Made by a program: the position numbers and the translations under genes. A stretch of DNA of 64,000 nt from Streptomyces sp. HUAS MG91 (GTDB lineage: Bacteria > Actinomycetota > Actinomycetes > Streptomycetales > Streptomycetaceae): positions 5,518,001 to 5,582,000 of the forward strand of contig NZ_CP159534.1 in the NCBI RefSeq assembly GCF_040529335.1, in the 5' to 3' direction. Positions 25,867-34,807 of this stretch are shown here, piece by piece (the first letter of the stretch is position 1; each line of letters opens with the position of its first letter). A model generated the notes under the pieces. The model made no database searches and had not been told where the DNA came from. It saw nothing but the letters and a program-made list of their open reading frames with translations.

Positions 25867-27270
25867 TCAGGCCTCGGCGGCGGGCGGCTCCGGGTCTCCC
25901 TCCTCGGTACCGGCCTCCTCGGAGTCGGTCTCCTCGGAGTCGGTCTCCTCGACCACGAACCCCGTCACCCAGGCCTCCAGTTCATCCCTCAGCCGCACGG
26001 TCGCACCCAGCTGGCACAGCACGCCGATCGTGCTGAGCGTCACCCGGTGGATCAGCAGATACGCCGGCGGCAGATTGAGCTGCCTGCCCAGCTGGTGGGC
26101 GGGGGAGCGGGGATCGGCGATCCGCGCCGCCTGGTTGCGCATCCACGAACGGGTGAAGGTGAACTCCTCGACCTGTGCCGGCTCGATGATCGGCAGCAGA
26201 TAGTCGAGCACCGCGTCCGGCTCCAGCTGGATGGACTCCCGGACGAAGCCCTCCTCGCGCAGCAGCTCGTAGATCGCGCTCGCGTCGCCCTCCAGCGTCA
26301 GCCGCAGCGAGTCGCCGATCGGCGCGGGCAGCCCGCCCGGCAGCCGGTCGACCGTGCCGAAGTCCAGGACGCCCAGCCGCCAGCCGCTCTTGTCGTCGGG
26401 CAGCAGGCGGAAGTTTCCCGGGTGCGGGTCCGCGTGCAGCAGCCCCGTGCGCGCCGGTCCCGAGAACAGGAAGCGAGCCAGCAGCTGGCCCGCCCGGTCC
26501 CGCTGTTCCTTGCTGCCGTCGCTGATGATCTCGGCGAGCGGGATGCCGTCGATCCACTCCGTCACCAGCACCTGCTCGCACTGGTGCACCACGTGCGGCA
26601 CCACGACATCGGGATCCCCGTCGAACTCCTCCGCGTGTGCCTGCTGCGCCCGCGCCTCCAGTGCGTAGTCCAACTCCTCCGAGACCCGGTCGCGAAGCTC
26701 GGTGATGAGCGGCTTGATGTCCATCCCGGGAATGAGCGGGCCCAACAGGCGCGCGAAACGACCCAGTTGATTCAAGTCGGACAGCAGCGCCTCGCCCGCG
26801 CCCGGGTACTGGACCTTCACGGCGACCTCCCGGCCGTCGTGCCACACCGCTCGGTGCACCTGCCCGATCGACGCGGCCGCCGCGGGCTTGTCCTCGAACT
26901 CCAGGAACAGCTCGCGCCACTCCGCCCCGAGCCGCTCGTCGAGCACCGCGTGCACCGTCCGGGTCGGCATCGGAGGCGCGGCCTCCTGGAGCTTGGTGAG
27001 GGCGGCGCGGTAGGGGCCGGCGACATCCTCCGGCAGCGCGGACTCGAAGACGGACAGTGCCTGCCCGAACTTCATCGCCCCGCCCTTCAACTCACCCAGG
27101 ACGCGGAACAGCTGCTCCGCCGTGCGCTGCTGGAGCTCCCGGCCGACGAGCTCGGCGGACTTGCCGCCGATCCGCTTGCCGATGCCCCAGGTCGCCCGGC
27201 CCGCGAAGCCGATGGGTAGAGCGGCCAGCTTGGCGGTACGGGTAACCGCCTTGCGGGGAAGATCAGACAT
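25867..27270 (-). CDS. ABC1/UbiB (AarF) family atypical kinase
   Basis: A 467-residue protein. Family signatures: KGGAMKFGQALS (the KxGQ motif), AAAASIGQVHRA (Ala-rich loop), REVAVKVQYPG (ATP lysine), LLHADPHPGNF and LDFGTVDRLPGG (metal-binding Asp). These atypical kinases act in lipid or quinone metabolism. Homologues adjacent to whiB7 are conserved in mycobacteria, where the ABC1-domain neighbour has been loosely linked with antibiotic tolerance. ATG 27270 has GGAGGGG just upstream. The C-terminus ends in Glu/Thr-rich repeats (EETDSEETDSEE). Confidence 0.88.
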   Translation of the reverse strand: MSDLPRKAVTRTAKLAALPIGFAGRATWGIGKRIGGKSAELVGRELQQRTAEQLFRVLGELKGGAMKFGQALSVFESALPEDVAGPYRAALTKLQEAAPPMPTRTVHAVLDERLGAEWRELFLEFEDKPAAAASIGQVHRAVWHDGREVAVKVQYPGAGEALLSDLNQLGRFARLLGPLIPGMDIKPLITELRDRVSEELDYALEARAQQAHAEEFDGDPDVVVPHVVHQCEQVLVTEWIDGIPLAEIISDGSKEQRDRAGQLLARFLFSGPARTGLLHADPHPGNFRLLPDDKSGWRLGVLDFGTVDRLPGGLPAPIGDSLRLTLEGDASAIYELLREEGFVRESIQLEPDAVLDYLLPIIEPAQVEEFTFTRSWMRNQAARIADPRSPAHQLGRQLNLPPAYLLIHRVTLSTIGVLCQLGATVRLRDELEAWVTGFVVEETDSEETDSEEAGTEEGDPEPPAAEA

Positions 27271-27337
27271 ACACCCCTCCAAGTGCCGGACAGCCGTGCC
27301 GCGCATGTCCAGCCGTCGTGGCGCCGTCGGCCATTGC

Positions 27338-28501
27338 CTACCCCGCCATTGTGTCGTGCGGCTCTTCCTCCACGGGGGTCTCCTTCCCGTAACCTCCCTC
27401 ACCCGCACCGCACGGACACTCCGGATGCGGCCACACCGGACGTGCGTGCCAGTCGAGCCCCGGCGCGGACGTCTCCCAGCGCGCCCCCGTGCTGGACGGC
27501 AGCTCACCGTCCAGGAAGGCCAGCCCGTGAGCGGCCGCAAGCCCCGCCACAGCTGTGGAAAGGCCCACGTCACAGGCCTGAACCTGACGCGAGGAGCGGC
27601 CCGAGCCCCACTGCGCGAGCAGCCGCGGCCAGGTCGGATCACGGTCGGCGCGCCCCAGGAGCAGACAGCGGGCACATCCCGTGCCGCCCGGCAGCACCAG
27701 GGGCCCCACCATGCCCGTGGCCTCGACCACGCCCGCGTACAGATGCGGGATCCCCGCGGCCATCAGATCCTCGACGGCCACCGGGTCGGGGGAGTGGATC
27801 CCGAGCCCGTCCCGCGGCGCGACGATCACCAGCGACAGCTGAGGTCCGCCCTGCTCGTGCTCGGCCGGGCGTGGCGCGGTCCTGCGCCGGTCCGGGCGCG
27901 GCGGCCTGGCCGGCGCCGTGGCACGCACCACCCGCTGCGCGGCCACCTCGCGGCGCTCGCCCACCGCCTCCGTGGTCTGCCCACCCGGCGCCACGTCCCA
28001 CGGCTCGACGCAGCCGCCGTCCCGCACGTCGACATGGCCGACTCCCGCCGCGGCGAGGACCGAGGCGATCACCGCGCCCACCCGCCCGGCCCCGCGCACC
28101 TGCACCCGCATGGTGTGCCGTGCCGCCAACTTCCGCATTCCTTCGGCGGGTTCTGACGTGGTGACCGTCAGAGCCGCATGGTCGGGGCGGAGCCGGTCCA
28201 GGACCGCCGTCCGTCGGCGCAGGGCGTCGGCCTCGGGTCCGCCGCCGGTCGCGTCGTCGATCAGGCCCGCCCCGGTCAGCCGGTCGAGGAGCGCGTCCAC
28301 ATGACCGTCGGGCAGCCCCATCCGGCGGGCCTCGTCCCGCAGCAGGGGCACGCCCCGCGTGCCGTCGAGCAAGGTCAGAAAACTCCCGGTGGCCGTGTCG
28401 ACCGGTCCGAGTACCACCGCGTGTGCCGGTGTCACACCGAACTGCACCGTGTTCAGGTCGTGCCAGCCGCGCCGCAGCGCGGGCTTGAGGATCGGATGCA
28501 T
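27338..28501 (-). CDS. RRE-like/ThiF-family protein, orphan E1-like
   Basis: A 387-residue protein. The N-terminal 95 residues (LKPALRRGW, LGPVDTATGSFLTLLDG, LLDRLTGAGLIDDA) resemble the winged-helix RiPP-recognition element found on ocin-ThiF-like cyclodehydratase partners. The middle is a Rossmann E1-like domain (VRGAGRVGAVIASVLAAAG), but the canonical SNLQRQ segment is replaced by a PWDVAPGGQ stretch. A zinc-type Cys pair (CARCLL) and a Cys-rich C-terminus (CPCGAG) are present. No YcaO gene or precursor peptide is nearby. It lies between the ABC1 kinase and a metallopeptidase. The start at 28501 has GGGGGAC upstream. Function unknown. Confidence 0.7.
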   Translation of the reverse strand: MHPILKPALRRGWHDLNTVQFGVTPAHAVVLGPVDTATGSFLTLLDGTRGVPLLRDEARRMGLPDGHVDALLDRLTGAGLIDDATGGGPEADALRRRTAVLDRLRPDHAALTVTTSEPAEGMRKLAARHTMRVQVRGAGRVGAVIASVLAAAGVGHVDVRDGGCVEPWDVAPGGQTTEAVGERREVAAQRVVRATAPARPPRPDRRRTAPRPAEHEQGGPQLSLVIVAPRDGLGIHSPDPVAVEDLMAAGIPHLYAGVVEATGMVGPLVLPGGTGCARCLLLGRADRDPTWPRLLAQWGSGRSSRQVQACDVGLSTAVAGLAAAHGLAFLDGELPSSTGARWETSAPGLDWHARPVWPHPECPCGAGEGGYGKETPVEEEPHDTMAG

Positions 28502-28606
28502 GGCTGTCCCCCATGGTCCCCCGTGCCGTGCTCCCACCGGTGCGGCGGGAGCCGTTCGCGTCGATCGATGGCCAGCATGCCCGCCGGGCCCGACGGGTGC
28601 GGAAAG

Positions 28607-28615
28607 TTGTCCACA
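28607..28615. other. DnaA box
   Basis: TTGTCCACA, inside the complement of GCCTGTGGACAAC, in the divergent gap (28502-28719) between the ThiF-like gene and the metallopeptidase gene. Confidence 0.55.
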
Positions 28616-28719
28616 GGCAGTGGGTGATAGTCGTACGAATCGATCGCTGGTGACGCGGGGCCGCACCGAAGACTTCCGGAGGCGGGACTTCCGCCCTGTA
28701 CAGCGGGTAACGTCGGGGC

Positions 28720-29316
28720 GTGCCCGCCGACCCACTGCACCGTGCCACGACCACGCAGCGCAGCATGGAGAAACCGCCGCCAGGCGGTCTCGGGGCGAGC
28801 GCGGTCGAGGTCCGCAGGAGTTCCCGGCGACGCCGGACGGTCTCCGCCTACCGCGAGGGCGACCGCACCGTGGTCCTCATCCCGGCCCGGATGTCGGAGG
28901 CCGAGGAGAAGCGCTGGGTCGGCGTCATGCTCGACAAGCTCGCGGCGCAGGAGAGCAAGCGGGTCCTCGGCGACGCCGAGCTGGCCGAGCGCGCCGAGCG
29001 GCTCTCCGAGCAGCACCTGGAGGGCAAGGCCCGCCCCGCGTCCGTTCGCTGGGTCACGAACCAGAACACCAGGTGGGGATCGTGCACCCCCGCCGAGGGC
29101 AGCATCCGGCTCTCGCACCGGCTGCAGGGCATGCCCGAGTACGTCATCGACTACGTACTGCTCCATGAGCTGGCCCATCTGTTGGTGCCCGGACACGGCC
29201 CGCGTTTCTGGCGGCTTCTGGAGGCGTATCCGCGTACGGAAAGGGCGCGCGGCTATCTCGAAGGAGTGGTCGCCGCGGACCGGCTGCCGCATCCGCCGGC
29301 CGCGCGCGGCGAGTGA
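28720..29316 (+). CDS. YgjP/DUF45-type zinc metallopeptidase
   Basis: A 198-residue protein ending in the metal site HELAHLLVPGHGPRFWRLL, with the preceding WGSCTPAEGSIRLSHRL typical of the YgjP (M48-like) family. GTG 28720 is preceded at 6 nt by TAACGT, so it is probably leaderless. The first 30 residues are basic and low in conservation; an internal ATG at 28765 would remove 15 of them. No signal peptide or membrane segment. It shares a divergent promoter region with the ThiF-like gene and may be functionally linked to it, for example for peptide maturation, though this is speculative. Confidence 0.85.
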   Translation: MPADPLHRATTTQRSMEKPPPGGLGASAVEVRRSSRRRRTVSAYREGDRTVVLIPARMSEAEEKRWVGVMLDKLAAQESKRVLGDAELAERAERLSEQHLEGKARPASVRWVTNQNTRWGSCTPAEGSIRLSHRLQGMPEYVIDYVLLHELAHLLVPGHGPRFWRLLEAYPRTERARGYLEGVVAADRLPHPPAARGE

Positions 29317-29450
29317 TCGATCCCTGAGGACACCCGCTTCCCGACGAGGACGGTTCTGTACCAGGGCTGTACCGACATCCACCGATGTCGGCGTTTGCAG
29401 TTAGCCTGGCGCGACGCAATCACCATCGGGATGGGGGACGGTCGTTACGC

Positions 29451-31109
29451 ATGGCCAGGGAATTCCAACGCGGCCACAAGGCCAAGATCAGTGACCTCAC
29501 GGCGGGCACCGATCTGTACGTGGGCGTACAGATCGCCGGTCCCGGACTGACCTTCGACATCAGCTGCTTCGGCCTCGACGCCGAGGAGCGGCTCTCCGAC
29601 GACCGTTACTTCGTCTTCTTCAACCAGCCGAAGACGCCCGAGGAGTCCGTCCAGCTCCTGGGCGCGCAGGCCGGTGACACCGAGTCCTTCCGCGTCACGC
29701 TCGACAAGATCCCCGCCCAGATCCAGAAGCTGTCCTTCACCGCGACCATCGACGGCGCGGGACAGATGTCGCAGGTGGGCCCGGGATACATCCGGATCGT
29801 CGCCGGTGGTGAGGAGGTGGCCCGGTACGCCTTCAACGGCGCCGAGTTCTCCACCGAGCGTGCCGTGATGCTCGGCGACTTCTACCTGAAGGACGTCTGG
29901 CGTTTCGCCGCTGTCGGACAGGGCTTCGACGGCGGTCTGGACGCGCTGCTCAAGAACTTCGGCGGCGAGGTCGCCGAGGAGGAGCCCGCCGCCGCGCCCG
30001 CGCCGCCCCAGCAGACCGCGGCCCCCGGCTTCGCGCCGCCCGCCTTCGGCGCCCCGGCCACCCCGGCGCCCGCGCCCATGCCGCCGCCCGCTCCCGCGCC
30101 TCCGCCCGCCCCCGCGCCGCAGAGCTTCGCGCCGCCGCAGGCGCCGCCCCCGCCCGCCCCGGCCGCACCGTCGATCCACCAGGCGCCCACCGTGGTCGGC
30201 CCCCTGACCACACCGCCGGGCACCGTGCCGCCGCCCCCGTCCGCCCCGAACCCGTACGGGCAGCAGCAGCCGCAGCAGCAGTTCGGCCAGGTCCCGGGCC
30301 AGGGAGGCGCGACGCTGCCGCCCGGCTACGGACCGCAGTCCCCGACCCCGCCCATGCCGCCCGGCTACCAGCAGCCGCCCGCCGCGCCGTCTCCGTTCGG
30401 CGGCCCCCAAGGCGTCCCGCAGGGCGTGCCGCAGCAGGCCGCGGCGCCCGGCGTCGCCGCTGCCCTGGAGAAGTACCGCGAGGCGCCCACCGGCCAGCGC
30501 TGGACGCCGCAGAACAAGAAGCTGATCCGCGTCGACCTCGGCGCCGCCGGTGACCAGCCCGTGCTCGCCCGCCAGGGCAGCATGGTGCTGTACCAGGGCA
30601 AGGTCGACTTCAGCTACAAGGGAGCGGGCTTCGCGGGCCGCATCGTGGGCAACGCCACCGGCCAGGAGATGCAGCTGATGCGCTGCACCGGCCGCGGCCA
30701 GGTGTTCTTCGCCGAAGAGGCCTCCTACCTGCACCCCGTCGAGCTCCAGGGCGACGCCATCTGCGTCTCCTCGGAGAACGTGCTGGCCTTCGACGAGAGC
30801 CTTCAGTACGAGGTGCGCAGGATCGAGGGACACGGCATCCCCGGCGGCGCCCTGTTCGTGATGCAGTTCCAGGGCACCGGAACCGTCGTCGTCAAGACCC
30901 ACGGCACCCCCGTGGTCCTGCCGGTGACCCCCACGACGTTCGCCGACTCCAACGCGGTGGTGGCCTGGTCCGCCGCCGCCCAGGCGATCGTCTCCAGCCA
31001 GGTCCGCATGCGCCGCAACGCCTATCCCGGCCACAGCGGCGAAGGCGTGAACCTGCAGTTCCGGGGCGCACCCGGCAACTTCATCGTCGTCCAGCCGTAC
31101 GAGGTCTGA
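29451..31109 (+). CDS. TerD-AIM24 fusion protein
   Basis: A 552-residue protein. Residues 1-175 are a TerD/TerZ-type calcium-binding stress domain (VQIAGPGLTFDISCFGLD, FNQPKTPEESVQLLG, GQGFDGGLDALLKNFGG). A Pro/Ala/Gln-rich linker follows (about 175-335). The rest is an AIM24/TerD-associated beta-helical domain (QNKKLIRVDLG, MVLYQGKVDF, GQEMQLMRCTGRGQVF). ATG 29451 has GGGGACGG upstream; TAGCCT at about 29402 is a plausible -10. It heads an operon with two free-standing AIM24 proteins, a typical actinobacterial tellurite/stress arrangement. Cytoplasmic, probably an assembly or membrane-surface scaffold. Confidence 0.85.
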   Translation: MAREFQRGHKAKISDLTAGTDLYVGVQIAGPGLTFDISCFGLDAEERLSDDRYFVFFNQPKTPEESVQLLGAQAGDTESFRVTLDKIPAQIQKLSFTATIDGAGQMSQVGPGYIRIVAGGEEVARYAFNGAEFSTERAVMLGDFYLKDVWRFAAVGQGFDGGLDALLKNFGGEVAEEEPAAAPAPPQQTAAPGFAPPAFGAPATPAPAPMPPPAPAPPPAPAPQSFAPPQAPPPPAPAAPSIHQAPTVVGPLTTPPGTVPPPPSAPNPYGQQQPQQQFGQVPGQGGATLPPGYGPQSPTPPMPPGYQQPPAAPSPFGGPQGVPQGVPQQAAAPGVAAALEKYREAPTGQRWTPQNKKLIRVDLGAAGDQPVLARQGSMVLYQGKVDFSYKGAGFAGRIVGNATGQEMQLMRCTGRGQVFFAEEASYLHPVELQGDAICVSSENVLAFDESLQYEVRRIEGHGIPGGALFVMQFQGTGTVVVKTHGTPVVLPVTPTTFADSNAVVAWSAAAQAIVSSQVRMRRNAYPGHSGEGVNLQFRGAPGNFIVVQPYEV

Positions 31110-31120
31110 GGGAGCCCGTC

Positions 31121-31801
31121 ATGAACCAGCCACTCGCGGGCTTCGCCCCGACACCCGTGGCCGCCCGCATGGAGAACCACGGCAGCAACATGCTGAAGGT
31201 CGCCATGCAGACCGGAAACGACCTCCTCGCGCGTGTGGGATCGATGGTCGCCTACGAAGGCTTCGTCCAGTACGAGCCCAACCCGCCCGCCGTGCGCCAG
31301 ATCGCCCGCGACTGGATCACCGGCGAGGGCGCGCCCTTGATGAAGGCGTCCGGCGACGGCCTGCTCTACCTCGCCGACTACGGCGCGGACGTCGTCGTCA
31401 TCAACCTGGGCGGCGACTCGATCTCGGTCAACGGCACCAACCTGCTCGCCCTCGACGCCCACCTCCAGTGGGGCGTGGAGCGCGTGAAGGGCCTCGCCAA
31501 GTTCACCGGCCAGGGCCTGTGGAACATCACCATCAGCGGCCAGGGCTATGTCGCCCTGACCTCGCGCGGCACCCCGATCGTCGTCGACTGCGGACGCGGC
31601 GAGGACGAGACGTACGTGGACCCGGACGCGCTCATCGCCTGGTCGCCGCAGCTGAAGGTGAAGGGCAAGCGCAGCTTCCGGGCCGGCTCGCTCATCGGGC
31701 GCGGCAGCGGCGAGGCCTACCAGATGGGCTTCTCCGGCGAGGGCATCGTCGTCGTACAGCCCAGCGAGGACAGCACCGACCGTCTCCGAGTCCGGGGCTG
31801 A
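31121..31801 (+). CDS. AIM24 family protein
   Basis: A 226-residue beta-helical AIM24 domain protein, paralogous to the C-terminus of the gene before it and to the next one. Shared patterns include LLARVGSMVAYEGFVQYE, GEGAPLMKASGDGLLYLAD and ALDAHLQWGVERVKG. It follows the fusion gene by 11 nt with GGGAGC before ATG 31121. No membrane segment. AIM24 homologues in bacteria are poorly characterised; three in a row suggests a hetero-oligomer. Confidence 0.85.
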   Translation: MNQPLAGFAPTPVAARMENHGSNMLKVAMQTGNDLLARVGSMVAYEGFVQYEPNPPAVRQIARDWITGEGAPLMKASGDGLLYLADYGADVVVINLGGDSISVNGTNLLALDAHLQWGVERVKGLAKFTGQGLWNITISGQGYVALTSRGTPIVVDCGRGEDETYVDPDALIAWSPQLKVKGKRSFRAGSLIGRGSGEAYQMGFSGEGIVVVQPSEDSTDRLRVRG

Positions 31802-31817
31802 GGGGGAGCGACACACC

Positions 31818-32573
31818 ATGCAGAGCCCGCTTTTCGCATACGCCGACCAGCAGTCACAGGACCGCTACACCGTGCAGAACCCGCAGATGCTGCGGGTCGT
31901 CCTGGAAGGCCACGACGACCTCCTCGCCCGCAAGGGCTCGATGGTCGCCTACCAGGGACTCGTCGAGTTCGACGGCGAGTACCAGGCGCACGGCCAGCAG
32001 CGCGCCCGCGCGATCACCGGCGAGGGCCTGAGCCTCATGCGCTGCCACGGCCAGGGCATCGTCTACCTCGCGAACCTCGCCCAGTACGTGCACGTGGTGG
32101 ACGTGGAGCAGGACGGCCTGACCGTGGACAGCAACTACGTCCTGGCCATGGACTCCGGCCTGCACCACGAGGTCATCGCGGTGGACAGCCAGTTCGGCAT
32201 CTCCGGCTCCGGCAAGTACCAGCTCAACATCACCGGGCGCGGCAAGGTCGCCCTGATGACGTCGGGCCAGCCGCTGATGATGCAGGTCACGCCCGACAAG
32301 TACGTCAATGTCGACGCGGACGCCATCGTCGCCTGGTCGACCGGCCTCCGGGTCCAGATGCAGGCGCAGACGCACTCCTCGGGCGTCTGGCGGCGCCGGG
32401 GCAACACCGGTGAGGGCTGGGAGCTCAGCTTCATGGGCAGCGGCTACGCCCTCGTCCAGCCCAGCGAGCTGCTGCCGCCGCAGCACGCGGCGATCGGCGG
32501 TGGTCTCGCCGCCCAGTACGGCATGGGGCAGCAGGGCGCCCGCGGCGCGAACCAGGGCAACGTCTGGAGCTAG
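31818..32573 (+). CDS. AIM24 family protein
   Basis: A 251-residue AIM24 domain protein, third member of the run: LLARKGSMVAYQGLVEFD, GEGLSLMRCHGQGIVYLA and ALVQPSELLPP. It starts 16 nt after its neighbour with GGGGAG upstream. The C-terminal 25 residues are Gly/Gln-rich. The gene is followed by a 20-bp perfect bidirectional hairpin. The role is expected to be shared with its two neighbours. Confidence 0.85.
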   Translation: MQSPLFAYADQQSQDRYTVQNPQMLRVVLEGHDDLLARKGSMVAYQGLVEFDGEYQAHGQQRARAITGEGLSLMRCHGQGIVYLANLAQYVHVVDVEQDGLTVDSNYVLAMDSGLHHEVIAVDSQFGISGSGKYQLNITGRGKVALMTSGQPLMMQVTPDKYVNVDADAIVAWSTGLRVQMQAQTHSSGVWRRRGNTGEGWELSFMGSGYALVQPSELLPPQHAAIGGGLAAQYGMGQQGARGANQGNVWS

Positions 32574-32587
32574 GCGCCGCGTAGGCA

Positions 32588-32631
32588 TATGGGTAAGGGG
32601 CAGTCGCCATAGCGACTGCCCCTTACCCATA
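32588..32631. terminator. bidirectional terminator, 20-bp perfect stem
   Basis: Arms 32588-32607 and 32612-32631 are perfectly complementary around a 4-nt loop, between the convergent AIM24 and Nudix genes. Confidence 0.85.
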
Positions 32632-32642
32632 CCAGGGCGCCG

Positions 32643-33167
32643 CTACAGGCGCGCCCGAGTCGCCTCCACGAGGCGGACCACTGACGTGTCGGCGACGTCA
32701 GCGACCTTGTCGTACGGGAACCAGCGCAGGTCCAGGGACTCGTCGCTGATGGCCTCCGTGGCGTCCGGCGCGGCGAGCGCCGCGTACTGCACGTCCAGGT
32801 GCTGGGTGCACGGGCCCGGGATCGGATGCCGGTCGAGACGGACCGGCCCGCCCGCGAGCAGCGTCAGACCCGGTACGCCGGACTCCTCCGTCGCCTCGCG
32901 CAGGGCCGCGGCCGCCAGCGTCCGGTCACCGTGCTCGCAGTGGCCCCCCATCTGGAGCCACATCCGCAGCTTCTTGTGGAGCGTGAGCAGGACCCGCCCG
33001 CGCGCGGGGTCGATCACCAGGGCGCTCGCCGTCAGGTGGCCGGCCGTGCACGGCTTCCACATGCCCGCCTCACCGTGCGCGGAGAGGTGGTCCAGGTAGA
33101 CCTGGCGCAGCTCCGGCTGGTCCTCGTAGCCCTTCAGCACCAGGACCGCGTCGTCGTACAGGCTCAC
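32643..33167 (-). CDS. Nudix hydrolase
   Basis: A 174-residue protein with a Nudix box (GGHCEHGDRTLAAAALREAT then EESG). The first conserved Glu of the box is Asp here; the catalytic REATEESG part is intact. Its GTG start overlaps the stop of the upstream metalloprotease-like gene (GTGA), so the two are coupled. Substrate unknown; probably a nucleotide-diphosphate-linked metabolite. Confidence 0.85.
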   Translation of the reverse strand: MSLYDDAVLVLKGYEDQPELRQVYLDHLSAHGEAGMWKPCTAGHLTASALVIDPARGRVLLTLHKKLRMWLQMGGHCEHGDRTLAAAALREATEESGVPGLTLLAGGPVRLDRHPIPGPCTQHLDVQYAALAAPDATEAISDESLDLRWFPYDKVADVADTSVVRLVEATRARL

Positions 33168-34615
33168 TTGGTGTCGTCGTCCTCGCCCGTGTCGTCGTCC
33201 TTGGTGAGCTTCGGCTTGTCGCCGCTGCCGCCGGCCGCCTCGCCGAGCATCTTGTCGAGCTCGGAGAAGTCCAGCTGCTCACGGTGGACGAAACCGTCCG
33301 GGTCGTCCAGGTCGGACGCCGTCGGCAGCATGTCCGGGTGCGCCCACAGGCCGTCACGGCCGTCGACCCCGCGCGCGTCCGTGAGCGAGGCCCACAGGCG
33401 CGAGGCGTCGCGCAGCCGGCGCGGACGCAGCTCCAGACCGATCAGCGTCGCGAACGTCTGCTCGGCCGGGCCGCCGGTCGCACGGCGGCGGCGCAGCGTC
33501 TCGCGCAGCGCGTCGGCGGACGACAGACGCGGCTTGGCGGCCGCGTGGACCACCGCGTCGACCCAGCCCTCCACGAGCGCCAGAGCGGTCTCCAGACGGG
33601 CCAGGGCGGCCTTCTGCTCCGGGGTGTCCTCCGGCTGGAACATGCCCTGCTGGAGTGCTTCCTGGATCTGCTCGGGGTTCTGCGGGTCGAACTGGCCGAC
33701 CACGTCCTCCAGCTTGGTGGTGTCGACCTTGATCCCGCGCGCGTAGCCGTCCACCGCGCCGAACAGGTGCGAGCGCAGCCACGGTACGTGGGCGAAGAGC
33801 CGCTGGTGGGCGGCCTCGCGCAGGGCCAGATAGAGGCGGACCTCCTCCTGCGGGACGCCGAGGTCCTTGCCGAACGCCTCGATGTTCAGCGGCAGCAGCG
33901 CGGCTTTGCCGGCCGGGGCCAGCGGCAGGCCGACATCCGTGGAGCCGACGACCTCGCCCGCGAGCACGCCGAGCGCCTGCCCGATCTGCGAGCCGAACAT
34001 GGCGCCGCCCATGGAACGCATCATCCCGATGAGCGGGCCCGCCATGGCCTGCATCTCCTCGGGCAGCACGTCGCCCATGGCCATGCCGACCCGCTCGGCG
34101 ACCGGGTCGACGAGCTCCTTCCACGCCGGGAGGGTCGCCTCGACCCACTCGGCGCGGCTCCACGCCACCGCGGTACCGGCGCCCGAGGGCAGCGACGTCG
34201 CGTCGTCCAGCCACAGGTCGGCCAGACGCACCGCCTCCTGGACCGCGGTGCGGTCGGCGGGGCCCACGCTCGCGTCCTTCACGCCGTCCTGCGTGCCCTG
34301 GGAGACCGTCTGGCGGGCGATGTCCTTGGCCATGTCCCAGTTCACCGGCCCGCCCTCGTACGAGAGCATCTGGCCGAGCTGCTGGAACGCCGCACCCAGA
34401 TCGTTCGGATTCATCGAGCCGAACATCGCCGCGAACGGGTTGTCCCCGCCCGCGCCACCGGGGCCGCCCGCGCCGGGGAGGCCCGGGATGCCGCCGAATC
34501 CGAACGGATTGGCCGGTCCCTGACCGCCACCGCCCTGCTGGTCCTTCTTCTTGCCCTCGTCGCCGTCTTCCGGCTCCTCCGGCGGAAGGCCGAAACCGAA
34601 TGGGGTGTCACTCAC
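33164..34615 (-). CDS. DUF2342 (zinc-dependent-metalloprotease-like) protein
   Basis: A 483-residue protein with GTG start (begins MSDTPFGFGLPPEEP). A Gly/Pro-rich N-terminus is followed by the all-helical DUF2342 domain (VNWDMAKDIARQTV, AAFQQLGQMLSYEGG, AMAGPLIGMMRSMGG). At the site where family members have a zinc HExxH motif this protein reads LREAAHQRLF, so the first His is Arg. Database names call it a zinc-dependent metalloprotease, but the altered motif makes catalysis doubtful. The C-terminus is Asp/Lys-rich (KLTKDDDTGEDDD). It is coupled to a Nudix hydrolase downstream. Confidence 0.8.
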   Translation of the reverse strand: MSDTPFGFGLPPEEPEDGDEGKKKDQQGGGGQGPANPFGFGGIPGLPGAGGPGGAGGDNPFAAMFGSMNPNDLGAAFQQLGQMLSYEGGPVNWDMAKDIARQTVSQGTQDGVKDASVGPADRTAVQEAVRLADLWLDDATSLPSGAGTAVAWSRAEWVEATLPAWKELVDPVAERVGMAMGDVLPEEMQAMAGPLIGMMRSMGGAMFGSQIGQALGVLAGEVVGSTDVGLPLAPAGKAALLPLNIEAFGKDLGVPQEEVRLYLALREAAHQRLFAHVPWLRSHLFGAVDGYARGIKVDTTKLEDVVGQFDPQNPEQIQEALQQGMFQPEDTPEQKAALARLETALALVEGWVDAVVHAAAKPRLSSADALRETLRRRRATGGPAEQTFATLIGLELRPRRLRDASRLWASLTDARGVDGRDGLWAHPDMLPTASDLDDPDGFVHREQLDFSELDKMLGEAAGGSGDKPKLTKDDDTGEDDDTK

Positions 34616-34807
34616 GGGATTCCTCGGCTGGTAAGGCCACCGGTTCTGCCCGGTGGCGACTGCCCGACTTACACACACCCAGCGTAGACACCGCGACGGG
34701 ATCGGGCCTCGGTGCTTCGCCGACTCATGGCCTGCGGCAGGATGGATGCCTCCTGGTACGTACGTGTCATTCACGTACTTACCGAAGACAACCGCTGGAG
34801 ACGCCCG

